The notes: generated by a model not told the origin, from the sequence alone. Shown: positions 9,193-21,100, counted from the first letter of the stretch. The stretch: 64,000 nucleotides of DNA from Botryosphaeria dothidea (GCA_011503125.2 WWBZ02000001.1:4898001-4962000); one strand, 5' to 3'. A program made the numbers and translations.

Positions 9193-10601
9193 TTATTCCT
9201 GGACATCGGTTCTTATGAATGGCTGCCCAATCTTGTCCAGCAACTGCTCGAGCGAAGTGAGGTCAGCATCAGTCTGTTTCGACAAGTTCACCAGAAAGGC
9301 CTTTGCTTTCTCGCCCTTCGTGGCCGATCCCATGTCGATGTCTCTCCCTTCCTCAAGTTCCTTGAGGTCTTCATCCGTGAAGTTGGTACAGTCAGAGAAT
9401 TGGTAGCGGCCAGGAAAGAGGTCGATATCCATGTGTTCGTGTGCTGTGATGCTGAAGCTGACGTTTCGGTCGTGAATAGCAGATTTGCCTATGCGGAAAT
9501 GGCACAGGTGATCATGGTGCTCGCGGAGAAGATCAATGATGAGGGACCAAGTAAGGTCGAAGAAGCGATAGTTGTCAGCCCTCTGGTCTTGGAGTTCGGT
9601 TGGATATCCATCTGCATCCTCCTCACCGAAGCAGCTGAAGCAGACTACGATGCAGTTGTCCAGAAACAAGTTCTCCAGGCTGGACGCATGATCCTTGAGC
9701 CAATCAAGTTGCCAGTCGTGAGAGAAGACGTAATTTCCCAGGGCAAGGGTACGGAGCTGTGAGAAGTGAACCGAGCGAAGATCGAGCTTGGGGCAATTGC
9801 CGAAAAAGGCGTCTTGATACAGGATGAGGCTAGTGAGGTTACCAGCAGCAGGCGCAAGCCAGAGGGGGGGGCAGTTCAGCCATAAAGTTGTGGAGCTCCT
9901 CCATCTCGATGTTCAACTCAGGCGCCGGATCATGATCCTCCGTAACGATGTAGAGGCGCAGGGTAGAGAGCCCGGAGAGCACTCCTCTGACTTTCGGTGA
10001 CTGCATGAAAGCCGTGTCATTGATGTTCTGAAGATTGTTGATGCAGACATCTTTGACCTTGGAAGCAGTTGGATGGGCGAGTACGTTGAAGAATCGTGGC
10101 AGGATGGGTCGACGAAAACCGAGATGCTGGGGCCATTCAGACCAGGGCATGAAGCCATCGCCACCAATGGTTGACTCGGAAGAGGAATGCTTTGAGAAGT
10201 GGAGTGCGGCACTGACAATATTGGGAAACTCTTTGAAGCGTCTGAAAGCGTCGGCGAATTCTTGTGGACGTGTCGCGGTATCCTGTTCTTCCTCATGCTG
10301 TTCATGGTCAAGTTTATGCTAAGAAAATGGCTTAGTTGTTGAAACTTACCTGACCCCTCTCTCGAGTATTCAGTCCCACATGACGCACATGTTTGCGGAA
10401 GACGGAGTGGTTGAGAATTTGGTGGTAGTTATTGATACTTCTAGTCTCCGGGTAGAGGATGAGGGACGCGAAGAGGGAGAATGACCCGGGATAGAGAAGC
10501 TTCCTGCAGGTGAGTCGAAGAGCACAAAGGTCGCTGGGGCGCAAAAAGCCAGCGATAGCACACGCTATCTCCTCTGGAAGGGTAATCAGACAAGGTGACA
10601 T
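9193..10601 (-). pseudogene. F-box/LRR-like protein gene with a poly-C frameshift
   Basis: An ATG at 10601 starts an F-box: LITLPEEIACAIAGFLRPSD then LCALRLTCRKL. F-box proteins bring targets to SCF ubiquitin ligases. A short intron follows; the in-frame candidates are 10319-10349 (31 nt, very short) and 10319-10388 (70 nt, donor GTGCGT). The next exon continues with irregular leucine-rich-repeat-like text (VLSGLSTLRLYIVTED). At 9862-9869 there is a run of 8 C on the coding strand; the downstream coding (LTSLILYQDAFFGNCPKLDL and on to 9193) needs 7. With 8 the protein ends early. This is either real inactivation or a homopolymer sequencing error. Apart from this the frame is open over some 440 codons. 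Confidence 0.65.
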
Positions 10602-11239
10602 GATCTTCAATGACGTGGAAGTTGTACGGGAGTGGCAGCGCTGTTGAGTGGCAGGATTCACAAAGCCGCTGGAGCCTGTTGTTTAGCGCGGCGCTAGTGA
10701 CACGAGCGTAAGAAGCTTATTCGACTTCATGCCAAACGAAAATAAGAAGCATAAGCCACACGAAAGAGGAGTTATCTATATTCGGAGACGACTAGAAATC
10801 AGAACACATACTTCACGTTATACTAAAGCTTAATAGTAGAGAAAGCGCTTTATAAATCCTCAACTAGACCCCTCTCCTTGTAGGTCATGGCCTCCTTGAT
10901 AGCCTCATGTAACTCATAAGCCGTAGGGGACTGGGGATCTTTATCTACCAACTAGATGAGGTAGCTTGCCGGTTGGGCGAAATTGGTCCTTGCGTTCTTG
11001 GCCTTATTGCCCGTGGAAACGTCGAGACGAGCTAGTTACGGGACCGGGCATAGTAAGCTGACTCATTCGCCTGCCAAACCCTCGGTAATGATGTCGAGTA
11101 TTGGATATTTTCCATTTGGCTTTGAGCAACCATCGATCTCCAGGCACTGTTCACCCCACCAACTCAACCTACCACTTCACACCTTCGATTGCCTTCCCCG
11201 CCCCATCTGCTAGCGCTTTCAACACGCGGCAGCGTGAAA
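10602..11239. other. Intergenic with a short coding relic
   Basis: A minus-strand relic of about 35 codons ending EAMTYKERGLVEDL and a stop lies at about 10865-10970. It may belong to the same unknown element as the 8429-8690 relic. Nothing else was recognised. Confidence 0.35.
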
Positions 11240-11686
11240 TGGCGTATCAACAGGACTTGGAAGAGACATTGCGGGATTCCGCTGCCCCTGGACGTACAGC
11301 ACGTCTGCATGGATCAGGCTTCGAAATCATGCAGTCTGCGTCAACCGGCATCGTGCACTCCGAGCGCACATACAGGGCACGCTTGACCAACAGTACTACT
11401 CTACCCGACTTCCAGGGGGAGCATGACAACATACGCCATTGCTCGGCGGATTTGGACGCCAGCGCGACCAACCCTCTGAACTTGCCGCAGAACAATTTCC
11501 CAAAAGAAGAGATCAAGCCATGGAAACCACTCGTGCGTTCACGCCAGCCTGCTTAAGGATGCCACGGAGTTCATCACCTCCGGAAATCTCCAGTCAGACA
11601 GCGGAACTATTCTCATGATCATTCAGGCTATCATAGCCTTCGAAAGCGAGAGAAGGTTATTGCGGAAACTTATAGATGGGTAGAAG
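11240..11686 (+). CDS. Hypothetical protein, possibly frameshifted
   Basis: An ATG at 11240 opens about 105 codons ending at 11556 (MAYQQDLEETLRDSAAPGRT...). Another plus frame overlapping this end then reads HASLLKDATEFITSGNLQSD and continues helically to a TAG at about 11684, which looks like the natural C-terminus. A single indel or a missed intron near 11530 would join them. No family is recognised. It is convergent with the CAX gene. Confidence 0.3.
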
Positions 11687-11731
11687 GACCTTTTTCTAAG
11701 ACTGTCCTTGACCTGAAGGCGCCGCCAAGGT

Positions 11732-13277
11732 TTAGGTAGAAGAGGATTCTCCGTGCTGGGGATCAGGATAGTAATAGGAACAAACGGCGATGATCAGGTA
11801 AGCCACGAGGCACAGGAAACCCCGAAGATAATCACTTCTGCCGTCGCGCAAGAAGCCGCCAACGACCAAAATAGCGAGAATAAGGACGATGGCTTGGAAG
11901 GGCTCAAAGGCCAAGCTCATATTCCTCCCGACACCCCACCCGATGAAAATAATCATTGGGGTGATAAGCATCACCGTCTGAATGCAGGATCCGACAACGT
12001 GGAACAATGCAAAATTCATCCGGTTGTCAGAGGCGTCGCCAACAGCTGTCATATGCTCGGCCGCCTTTTCGATAACTGGCACGAGAATCAAACCGACGAA
12101 TGCATCCTTAACATGACGCTCCTCGACAATGAAGTAGATTTGGTCTACGAGCAAGTAGGCGATACAGCAGACGCAGCTGACCGAAATAACGAGAGCGAGG
12201 AGGCATTCGCTTAAGCTGAGTTTTTCCTCTTCGACGGCTTTGTCAGGGCTTTCGCCGACTAGTAAGTCGTGATTGAAGACATCGGAGTACAAGCTACGGT
12301 GCGAGTTGGTCTGATACCACAAGTAGCTGGGTATGTCAGTAACTGAGCGAGACGGTGCGAATTCGCATAACTCACACCATGTACGAGGCCAACAGAATAA
12401 AAGCCGTCCCGCGGCTGATCTTGAGACCGTCCGCATCAAAGTCTCCTGTCCCGCCATACTCGGTGTTTTGAAGAAGGTTGATATAAGCAGAGGGCAGAAT
12501 CAGAGCCACTGCCGACAGTTAGAAGCAGCCTCCTCACGCTCGGAGAACACGACTTACTGCCAGCGACCAAAATGAGCCCGCTTCCAACTTCACCAATCGC
12601 GGCATGGAACCTCTGCTCTTCGCGTTTCATGCCGCCGATGAAGAAGCAAAGACCAACGCAAAACAGCAGATTAGCCAGAACGGAGCCGAGAATAGCCGCC
12701 TGGATGATCTGGATCGGATCGAACGTGCTCGTGGCTGACCGGGTGATCAGGATCGCAAAGACGACAATTTCGACGATGGACCCCAACGTCGTCTCTATGA
12801 TCAGTCCAACAACGTTGTAGATCTTGCGAACAATCTGCTCTCCACCAAATCCGATCAAATTAGCAGCCGGGACCATGGCGATGTAGTTCAGGATGAATAT
12901 CGCGAGGTGCCAGCTGCCTGACTCGTCATGACGCTTGGCGAAGCCCTGTCGTCGAAACCTACCGCGTCAGCATGCCCGGAATCACTAGGTATCTCCCTCT
13001 CTGGCTTGTTCGTTTCGTGATGACGTACGATGATGATCGCCGCGGGCACAATCACCCACAAGAGATTGAAGAATCTGCACGGCGCCGAACGGGCAAAGCA
13101 GATGCGAAGAAAGCGCCAGATATGAATGCCACCACGGCCGCTTTCGCCGTAAGCGTGAATGCCGAGGAAAGAAGAGCGGCGACGCCTCTCGAATTCCGTG
13201 CCGCCAGCCTCGAGCGTGCTTGCATCTGAGGGGTCTAAAGGCTCTTCGCTCATGTTTTCTTGATGACTCGCCATCAT
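11732..13277 (-). CDS. CAX-type Ca2+(cation)/H+ antiporter, divergent
   Basis: Four exons (13277-12986, 12917-12558, 12508-12376, 12326-11732) join in phase to 459 residues. The N-terminal 95 residues are cytoplasmic and basic, followed by about 11 hydrophobic segments in two halves separated by an acidic loop (LLVGESPDKAVEEEKLS), the layout of vacuolar CAX/VCX1 exchangers that use the proton gradient to load Ca2+ into the vacuole. The two alpha repeats are recognisable: TTLGSIVEIVVFAI and VGLILVPVIEKAAEHMTAVG, and the end matches the family (DGRSDYLRGFLCLVAYLIIA...YYYPD). The usual GNAxE signature is GSIVE in repeat 1 and EKAAE in repeat 2: the glutamates remain but the Gly-Asn pair does not. 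A divergent or re-tuned transporter is likely. Confidence 0.85.
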
Positions 13278-13989
13278 TGGACAATTTCTCGACAAGAATC
13301 CGTATGGGATTGATTTCGGAAAAGGTCGAAGACCGTTAAAATGTACTGTTCGGATAAATCGGGAGCAGTATGTTGTAGAGAAACCGAGGCTACACCGGAT
13401 CTGCGTCGAAGGCGGTGTCGATTTCGGTGCAACGTATTCGACGAGGAAGTGCGCCAGCCTATAAATTGATAAAGCTTATTTGCGCCACGGCGGCTTATTG
13501 GGGGATAAGTGCACTCAACAATGCCAGGCACATCGAGACGACAGAAGTAGTGTGGGGTGGGAAAAGGGGTGGACGGATGTTCGGCCTGGCCTGACCGTGA
13601 ACTGGGGCATGTGGAGTGGATTTGCATCTCGCTATGCCGTTCACCCGCGAATTCCACTTTTTTGACGTCAGCCTGGACCCTATCTGTACGCGGCGTGCTT
13701 GAATCTTATAAGAAGCGCTGTCGAGGAATCCAGGAGCTTGGCGTGCTTCGGTTTGAATTCACCACGTGGCTGGCTTACAGTTTACTTAACATAAACCGCA
13801 CTTCTCTATGATCTTGCTCTCCTATACAACACTTGCTCAGCCAGCTTCCGTATCTCTCAAAAAGAAGGACACGTTGTTCAAACATTAGTGTGTAAGAACA
13901 ATAACAATGGAGGGGGATTGGGGTTCAAAAAGGAAATACGGCAGATAGGTGCTGCTATTTGTACGGCAACTTCAAGCACTAATCATCTT
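13278..13989. other. Intergenic, upstream of the CAX gene
   Basis: This contains the promoter and 5' region of the CAX gene. No other gene or repeat is supported. Confidence 0.5.
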
Positions 13990-14443
13990 TCATCTGTTTA
14001 AGAAGCCATTGTACAGCATGGTCCACCTACTCTCCAAGTCGCCCAAATTGAAGCAATTCCGTAATTCAACGTGATTGTCCTGGGTCAGGCCTATCGCTCT
14101 AAGCGCATTCGCCGTCTCTTTCAACGATCTCAAGTCGATGTTCTTTTTCGCCGGAAACTGAATGCAATACAACGCAAGAGCTGCTAGATATGCAGCGAGT
14201 GCCTTCGTGATGTTCGATCTTGGAACCGGCTTGTCGATTGGGTTGAATTCGGATTGCCGATCTGTAAGAACGTCGTAGCCCGGGAAAATGAAATTGACAG
14301 CAGTGTTCCCAGTCCACCTCCAGACTGTCCCTCGAGTGGCGGCAGCTCCGATTTCGAGCCCCTGTTTGAGGAGTTTCTGGAACGTGTTAGTGTTTTGTGG
14401 TCCTTGGTCGTCCGCTGCACAGAAGAGACGTAGTTGTTCCATA
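13990..14443 (-). CDS. Hypothetical protein, or last exon of the PRiA4-domain gene
   Basis: The frame runs from an ATG at 14443 (MEQLRLFCAADDQGPQNTN) to a stop at 13990, about 150 residues. It is protein-like with a hydrophobic helix (ITKALAAYLAALALYCIQF). It begins only 18 nt downstream of the stop of the PRiA4_ORF3-like gene on the same strand, so it could be that gene's C-terminal exon if the 14462-14464 stop lies in an unrecognised intron. I found no clear splice pair. No family is recognised. Confidence 0.4.
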
Positions 14444-14461
14444 TCCACCGCTGGTGAGGGC

Positions 14462-15280
14462 TTAGCAATCTAAGCTTGCAAGCTTCTGGTTGACCTCGGT
14501 GACGTCCCACTTCCACGGCTGGAGACCCTCATGATCGCCATTGAAGCACTCGGTGGTATACCAGACTCGCAGCTCGTTCGCGGTCAATCCGGCGCGATCG
14601 AAGACTTGGCCGTCAGAACTACTCGCGAAAGCTTGCTTCAATTCCTCCCATCCCCTGGAACCACCGCAGTCTTCCGCACATGGTGACCCTTGCAAGATTT
14701 TAGTGCTCGGGGGTGCTGACGATCTACTGGAGACTCACCTCTCCCGACACGCACCAAGTCCTCTGGCCCTCGACAACACCCTTGCCAATCTGTCTTTTGG
14801 CGAAACTGTCATCGGCTTTTCCGAGATAGACGATCTCGTGGCCCCAGCCGTCGCCGTAGTCCGCCTTGCCGTCCGCATACTGTGGGTTCGCGAACACGCT
14901 GGCGAGTGTGCGCTCGGAAGCCAGGGCTGTGGCAACCCGGTCATCCATCTCATCCCGGCTCTCGTCAATGCGAAGAAAGTCTCTATTGCTGCGGAAAAAG
15001 GGGCTATATTCCTGCAAGCAGGATTTGTTGGATCAGAAGACAGAAACCGTCAAAAAGAGCGGGAGGTCGAGGATACCTGAGCGGGAGGGCGTGGTTCCGA
15101 GACAGTGAAGTCATAAATGTGCATGCTAGCCCAGCCGAATGCTCCCTGCAGGACACAGTGGAAAGTATCGAATTTAAGGTCGGCTGGGACGCAGAGGACA
15201 CGTGAGATGGTAGGGTTTTTCGTCTTTGCGAGACGCACGAAGAGAATATACGAATCTCGTGGGATGTTGGGGGCTGCCAT
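14462..15280 (-). CDS. PRiA4_ORF3-like (IS1096 TnpR-like) domain protein
   Basis: An ATG at 15280 begins a frame whose first 55 residues match the start of the plasmid pRiA4b ORF-3 domain (PF07929): RLAKTKNPTISRVLCVPADL then FDTFHCVLQGAFGW.SMHIYDF. A 65-nt intron (15012-15076) joins in phase. The second exon has DYGDGWGHEIVYLGKAD, the family's D(F/Y)GDxW(x)H signature. After a second intron beginning at 14738 comes the terminal PCAEDCGGSRGWEEL, the PEDxGG motif. The acceptor of the second intron is unclear: the obvious CAAG site leaves the frame one base off. The family is best known from bacterial mobile elements and has no established biochemical role. Its start is 324 bp from the divergent Zn2Cys6 regulator. 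Confidence 0.8.
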
Positions 15281-15604
15281 CTCGTGGAACCAGGCCGATG
15301 GGTTGGAGAGAAGAGGGGCTGGTAAAACTTTGATCTACATTAGTTGGCTAGCCAGTGAGCTGAAGCCCATGATTCGCGGCGGTGGGCTTGAAAAATGCAA
15401 CTCCACGGGGAGTGGAAGCCATCATGCGGTCGCGGGTGCATTGGCAGCAGAGACTAGGAGGCTGCCTGTCAAGGGATTCTTCATGTCCGTAAACCCGCTC
15501 TGTGGGCACCACTCCAGACGATGCGCATGTGTAAGCACCGGCGCAAGAGGCGAGCGAGCATTTAAAGGCGCCGTGTCCCCCGCGCCTCGAACAACACCAT
15601 CACC
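15281..15604. promoter_or_regulatory. Shared divergent promoter region
   Basis: This 324-bp region separates the starts of the minus-strand PRiA4-domain gene and the plus-strand Zn2Cys6 factor. No specific binding site could be assigned. Confidence 0.4.
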
Positions 15605-17680
15605 ATGTTCCTCACATTCTCAACGCCGTCGCACTCCAAAGGGCGGAGACGCGTGAGACATGCATGCGACAACTGCAGGCTGTTTCGAGTGCGCTGCAAT
15701 GGCAAAGAGCCGTGCGCGCGCTGCCAGGCGACGCCGCGCCGCTGCACCTATTCGTCCAGGAAACGACCTGCACCCAACACGCAGCCCTCCGCAACGATTG
15801 TCCCGCCGCACTCCACCGGAACCACTCCGTCTCCGCCCGCCAGTCCGGAATTCGCGTCGAGAATCAACGCCTACTTTACCTCCATCTCCGAGCTGGTTCT
15901 TCACAGCCCGCCCCTGCAGTACAGCGCCCTGAGCCAGCCCTCCTGCGATGCTCACCATCTCCAGCCCGACCTCTCTCGTGCCCAGCACGCTGCTCTCCTG
16001 CGCTTCTTCGCACGCCACCTCTATCCCGCTATCCCCGTCGTTGATCTGGCCGCCTTGAACACCGCTCACAACTCCCACCCCGACCAGCCTCTTTCGCCTC
16101 TGCACTGCGCTGCCATCGCTTTGGCTGTTCAGCATGCTTACTGCTCCTCTCTGTCGGAGCGCATGCTCGGTCTCGGCTTGTCGTCGCTGCCTGCCGGCGC
16201 CGACGCGTCACTGGCTGGCTACGAGCTCATCACCCGCTGCAGGACAACGCTCGCCGCTCGCTCGCTGGACCTTGACCCGTCCTTGTCCGACGTGCAGTGC
16301 CACTTGCTGATGTCGCTCTTTCTCATCAAGGCTGGTCATCTCAAGCCCGCCTACAACCTGCTCGGCTCTGCTGTGCGTATGGCCTACGCGCTTCACCTGC
16401 ACCGCCCTGCATCAGGTGACGATGCAGACCTCTACACCCGCGTTTGGTGGACCCTCGTTCAATTAGATCATAACTGCTCGACTCTCCTCAGACGCCCATT
16501 TGCCTTTCACTGGTCCGAGATTTCTTGCCCGATGCCCAGGAACGATCCCACCAAGAGCTACCACACCTACGTTGTTGGACTGACCGCCGCTATCTTGTCC
16601 GTCACCTGCGCCCGCAAGCGTGCACCAGCAGCCGAGGAATCCCTGACGCTCGTCGAGGCACAAGCTCAGACACTGATGAATGCACTCAGCCGCGTTCGTG
16701 AGTGGGAGCGATCCCTAATCGAGAGCAACGCTTTTTCAACCCTCAATCTCGACCCAGATATCTCCATCGCCAGCTCCGGACAAACCGAGTGCCTCTCCGT
16801 GGCTATTCAAGATGATGATAGTGGCGCTATGCGCCATCTACAAAGAAAAATGCTTCAGGTCCACTACCATAACAGCCTCATGACCTTGTACCGGTCCTTC
16901 ATCCGCTTCCCCTTCCGCTCTCTCACACCCGTGCGCAGCCCGCGCGTCGACGTCAACGCCACCATGGCTGTCAAGCACGCCCTCGCCATGACAGCTACTG
17001 TCGTCGACAGTTTCCACGCCGGCGACTTGCTGTACGGTGTGTGCGAGGTTTACCACGCGCAGTGGAACGCAGTCCTGACCATGGCCGGCTTTATTCTATC
17101 TTACCCGCTTTGCCGTTACTCACGTCTGGCACGCCAACACTTTCCTCACGCCATCGCCGTTTTTGACACGGTCGCTGGCCGGATTGCTACTGTGGGCCGC
17201 CTCGCTGTTGTTGGGCGCGATCTGTGTGGTCGCGTCGATGGCCTTGTCAAGCTGGCTGAAGAGAGCCAGAAGAGCAAGGATGGGGCGGACGCTGACCGTT
17301 ATGAGTCTCTCGGTGCTCGTCAAGTGCCGGAATCTTCCACATCCGATATGTCTAGAGAGACAACATCAACGACGGTGAATGCAGTGGGCTTGCCTCTTGC
17401 ATCATTACAAGCCCATGAAGACACGCAGGAGACAAGCCATACCGTCATGATGCCACCTCAGCAACAGCAGCAGCAGCAGCAGCAAGAGTCCCCAGCGCAA
17501 GATGGTAATACCGCTCAGGATGATCTTTTGATGGCGCCCGAGCAAGACTTGTGGAGCTGGATGGACATTATGAGCTTGCCCAGCTGGCCCGACTACCAGC
17601 ATGGCGTCGATGAACTGTTTACTGATATTACTGATTCGGATATCTTGATGGATGAGTCATGGGATGGTTTTCCTGCATAG
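15605..17680 (+). CDS. Zn2Cys6 transcription factor, candidate cluster regulator
   Basis: A single uninterrupted 691-residue frame. Residues 21-47 form a canonical binuclear zinc cluster, C-x2-C-x6-C-x5-C-x2-C-x6-C (CDNCRLFRVRC...CARC...C), preceded by a basic patch (GRRRVRHA). The middle, about 160-480, is helical and fits the fungal-specific transcription factor domain (PF04082: HLLMSLFLIKAGHLKPAYNL, then LLGSAVRMAYALHLHR, RVWWTLVQLDH). A nine-glutamine run lies near residue 620, and the acidic C-terminus with Trp and Asp (DLWSWMDIM, DSDILMDESWDGF) looks like an activation domain. It stands at the left edge of the pathway genes, next to the exporter, so pathway-specific activation is the natural inference. 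Confidence 0.9.
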   Translation: MFLTFSTPSHSKGRRRVRHACDNCRLFRVRCNGKEPCARCQATPRRCTYSSRKRPAPNTQPSATIVPPHSTGTTPSPPASPEFASRINAYFTSISELVLHSPPLQYSALSQPSCDAHHLQPDLSRAQHAALLRFFARHLYPAIPVVDLAALNTAHNSHPDQPLSPLHCAAIALAVQHAYCSSLSERMLGLGLSSLPAGADASLAGYELITRCRTTLAARSLDLDPSLSDVQCHLLMSLFLIKAGHLKPAYNLLGSAVRMAYALHLHRPASGDDADLYTRVWWTLVQLDHNCSTLLRRPFAFHWSEISCPMPRNDPTKSYHTYVVGLTAAILSVTCARKRAPAAEESLTLVEAQAQTLMNALSRVREWERSLIESNAFSTLNLDPDISIASSGQTECLSVAIQDDDSGAMRHLQRKMLQVHYHNSLMTLYRSFIRFPFRSLTPVRSPRVDVNATMAVKHALAMTATVVDSFHAGDLLYGVCEVYHAQWNAVLTMAGFILSYPLCRYSRLARQHFPHAIAVFDTVAGRIATVGRLAVVGRDLCGRVDGLVKLAEESQKSKDGADADRYESLGARQVPESSTSDMSRETTSTTVNAVGLPLASLQAHEDTQETSHTVMMPPQQQQQQQQQESPAQDGNTAQDDLLMAPEQDLWSWMDIMSLPSWPDYQHGVDELFTDITDSDILMDESWDGFPA

Positions 17681-18111
17681 TAATAACGAAGATACGCTCT
17701 ATTCTTTGAACATCAGCCCATTTTCAAGCTTTATACATCGGCTTCCTGCGGCCACAGAATCGCTCACCATATTCGGAAAGATTACCTAAGCCTCTTCTTC
17801 CATTTCAAAGCAAGAGGAGGCGAAAAGATAGCCAACAGCTGAGTAGCGAGACCGAAGAATGACGGCAACTCGAACGCGGGGCCTCGGGGCAAGACCAGCA
17901 AGACCGTCAAAACATAACCAAGGCCCCCTTAGATGTCAGAAGCTGAGGAAATCCATAACCTAAGTCCAGGCAGTTATTATCTACGCTCATTGTTCTGATA
18001 TTACATGATTCCCCACCAATCTCTCAGGTCCTTATGTTTGCCAATCCTGTCGGACGACTGTATCGAGACCTGGAGAAAAGGTCTGAATCTCTTCTTGTCT
18101 GGTGACAGGTC
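17681..18111. other. Convergent intergenic region
   Basis: The 3' ends of the Zn2Cys6 gene (plus) and the ABC transporter gene (minus) meet here. No gene is seen; transcript ends are expected. Confidence 0.5.
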
Positions 18112-21100
18112 TTACGCTTTCTTCCATTTGCGAATAAAGAGCAGGTACGTGGCTCCAAGGATCAAGACAAAATTCAATGCAATGAACCCCATGAAAATGC
18201 CCACATTATCTCCTCTATGGGAGTACGAAAATTCGTATTGTCGAATCTGCAAGACAAGGCAGGATGTTAGTCTGCATTCAAATTGACAAAAGAGAGAGAA
18301 ATGGTGCTTACGAATTCATCACCAACAGAGAACTGACAATACTCGCACTGACTAGTAGCCGAAGGGTCCAACAGGTAGCCCGTGGAGTTGGGCTGAGCGA
18401 AATACGCCGCCGCATAGTCGCCGCACGTCACGCCGTCGGGGGCAAAGAAGAGGCTCGTCTCGGCCGACGAGCAAGTGATATTCTGGTCGTGCACGGCATC
18501 GGACGCCATGCCGTCAATGAAATAGTACAGCGGCGAGACGTTGTAGATCCAGCGCCAACCGCGCGGTGTGAGCGGCGGCGGCGACAGCGGTCCGTTGAAG
18601 GTGTTGACGATGAGCCAGATGAAGCCGTTGGCCACCTGGGCGGCGGCTACCGTAGGGAAGCACGCGCTCGTGAACTGGGAGAGACCGGCCACGAAGACTG
18701 TATATAGCATGTACATGAGGAAGGCGTACGCTGCGCGTCCGGCGGCATACGGGAAGCCGACGGAGTAGTACCACAGCACCCAGTACACCACGGCGCCCAG
18801 CAGCGCCCACGGTATTTCGACGGCAGCGGCGCTGGCGAAGAATATTTGCCACCGGTAGGTGTTTGATTCCTTCTCGCGCGCAAGGAACTGGTCTCTCAGC
18901 CCGACGAAACGCGGCATGGCGGCGAGACTGATGACAGGTCCGGTGATGACGGCGACGAAGAGCGAGAAGACGTGGTTGCGCGCATCTGTGAGTGAGTGTC
19001 CCAGCTGCAGAAATGTCAGTCCGTTCATGAGCGCCATCCACAAGTTCAACTGCAGATTCCCCAGCACGTAATCCGGATCGCGCCAGTAGTTGGTGAAGGC
19101 CCGCGCCGTCACCATGCGCAGCTGCGTCCACAACGACGCCGCGTACTTGTTCGGATCCTCCTGCTCCTCCGGCATTGCCACCCCCTCTTCATCACTCGTG
19201 CCGCCAGCTTTGGAGCTCTCGCCGCTGCTGGTACCGCTCCCGCCATCACCCAACGTCCGCCGCAACTCCACACACTCCGCCGACTCCTCCCACAGCTTCG
19301 GCCAATCCACGTCCGGATGCACCGTCTCCCCCAGAAAATACTCCGCTGGATTCTCCCACCCCTCGCACCTCCGCGTATGCCTCTCAAAATACCCAATCAC
19401 ATCCCCGCACTCCTCGCCCAGCGGGCCCACGTACGCCGTCTGTCCCCCCGGCACCAGCAACACCAGCTCGTCAAACTCCCGCATCAGCTCGGCCGCGGGC
19501 TGGTGGATCGTGCACAAGACCGTCAAGCCCGCGTCGCGCGACAGCTTGCGCAGGAGGTGGACGATGCGCGCCGCGGATCCGCCGTCCAGCCCGCTGGTGG
19601 GCTCGTCGAGGAACAGGAGCACGTCCGGCCGAGCGGCCAGCTCGACGCCGATGCTGACGCGCTTGCGCTGCTCGAGCGAGAGGCCGCTGCCGGGGTGCCC
19701 GATCAGGGCGTCGGCGATGGGGTCCATTTCGAGGAGGGCGAGGATCGCGGAGACGTAAGTGTGTTTGGAGGCGGATGGGATGGATGCGGGTTGGCGTAGG
19801 GTCGCGGCGAGGAGGAGGGCTTCGCGGACGGTGGACGTGGCGAGGTGGACGTCTTGTTGGTGGACGAAGCCGGTGCGACGCTTGAAGGAGCGCGGGAGCG
19901 GAGAGGTGGTGCCGAGGTGGAGGGTGCCGGTGAGAGTGCTGCCCGACGGAGTGGCGCGTTGGGAGAGGGTGTTGAGGAGGGTGGTCTGTGGGGGTTGTCA
20001 GCGTTGGGGGGGTTTCTGTTGTGAGAAGAGGTGAAACGCACTTTGCCTGCGCCGGACATGCCCATCAGGGCGGTCATTGAGCCGGGTTTGAGGTGGCCTG
20101 TTCGGGTTGTCAGCGCTTTCCCGTGCATTGACCGGGTTTGCTGAACTCGCCTGATACGCCATGCAGCAGCCTCTTCGTACCATCCGGTGTCTTGACGTCG
20201 AGACACAGGTCCTTCCAGGAAAACGACTTCTCGCTACGGACGATCTCGGCTGGGGTAGATACCTGTGTAGTGGACGTTGGTGGTTCGGCCTTTTCGTCGT
20301 CGAAGCCAGAACTCGATTGCTGGCTCTCCTCATCCGAGACGGAGGATTTTTGCGTCGGTGTGTCGAAAGCGCTGCGGGCGAAGAAGACGGTGGCGAGCTT
20401 GCCGGCGGGGACTTTGAAGCGCTCCATTCCGATGCTAGGCCTCATGAACATTTGTTCCAATATACGCGCGCAAGAGAAGGCTTAAGGCAAAGGTAAGACT
20501 GAAGGGGATATAATAGGGACTTACGCGACGATCACAGAAAAGACGGCGAAGAAAGCAATGATGATTCCAAAGTTGCGCCACAGGTGGGCTTTGCGGAAGC
20601 CGTAGAAGGATTCGAGGTAGTTGTCGCCGATGAGACGCGTAGATCCGGGCTCGAAACCCTGTACGGCGCAGGTCTGGTAGTGGCTGTCGTTGTAGGCGGC
20701 GCCGAAGGGGACGGTGTCGAGCTCACTGCAGCGATAGCGTGATCCAGATAGTTCGTTGGAGACGATGCCCTCGAATGCGTAGTACATGGGCTGGTGAAGG
20801 TAAGTGTAAGTTTGCCTTTATTTTCCAAAACAGCTTTTGGAAGACTTACGTTCAGGTAACGGACCCAGCCCAACCACACCTTCATGCCTGTTGATGGCTG
20901 TCAGCCACATGAAACCCATTGATGAAGTCAATCCCGCCGGATTTCTTACCTGGAGCCGTGACGTAGAACCCAGTGTACAGAATCCACGCGTTTATCAGCA
21001 GCCCAACCGGCAGAATAGCCCTGGTCACCGAGGTGGTATTCACAGCAATCGCCCGAAACACCATCCCCAGCGACATCAAGCACGCATACAGCACAACAAA

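Noticed and set aside
18996..19799. Plus-strand frame of 267 codons
   Set aside because: It is a shadow of the second nucleotide-binding domain of the ABC transporter.
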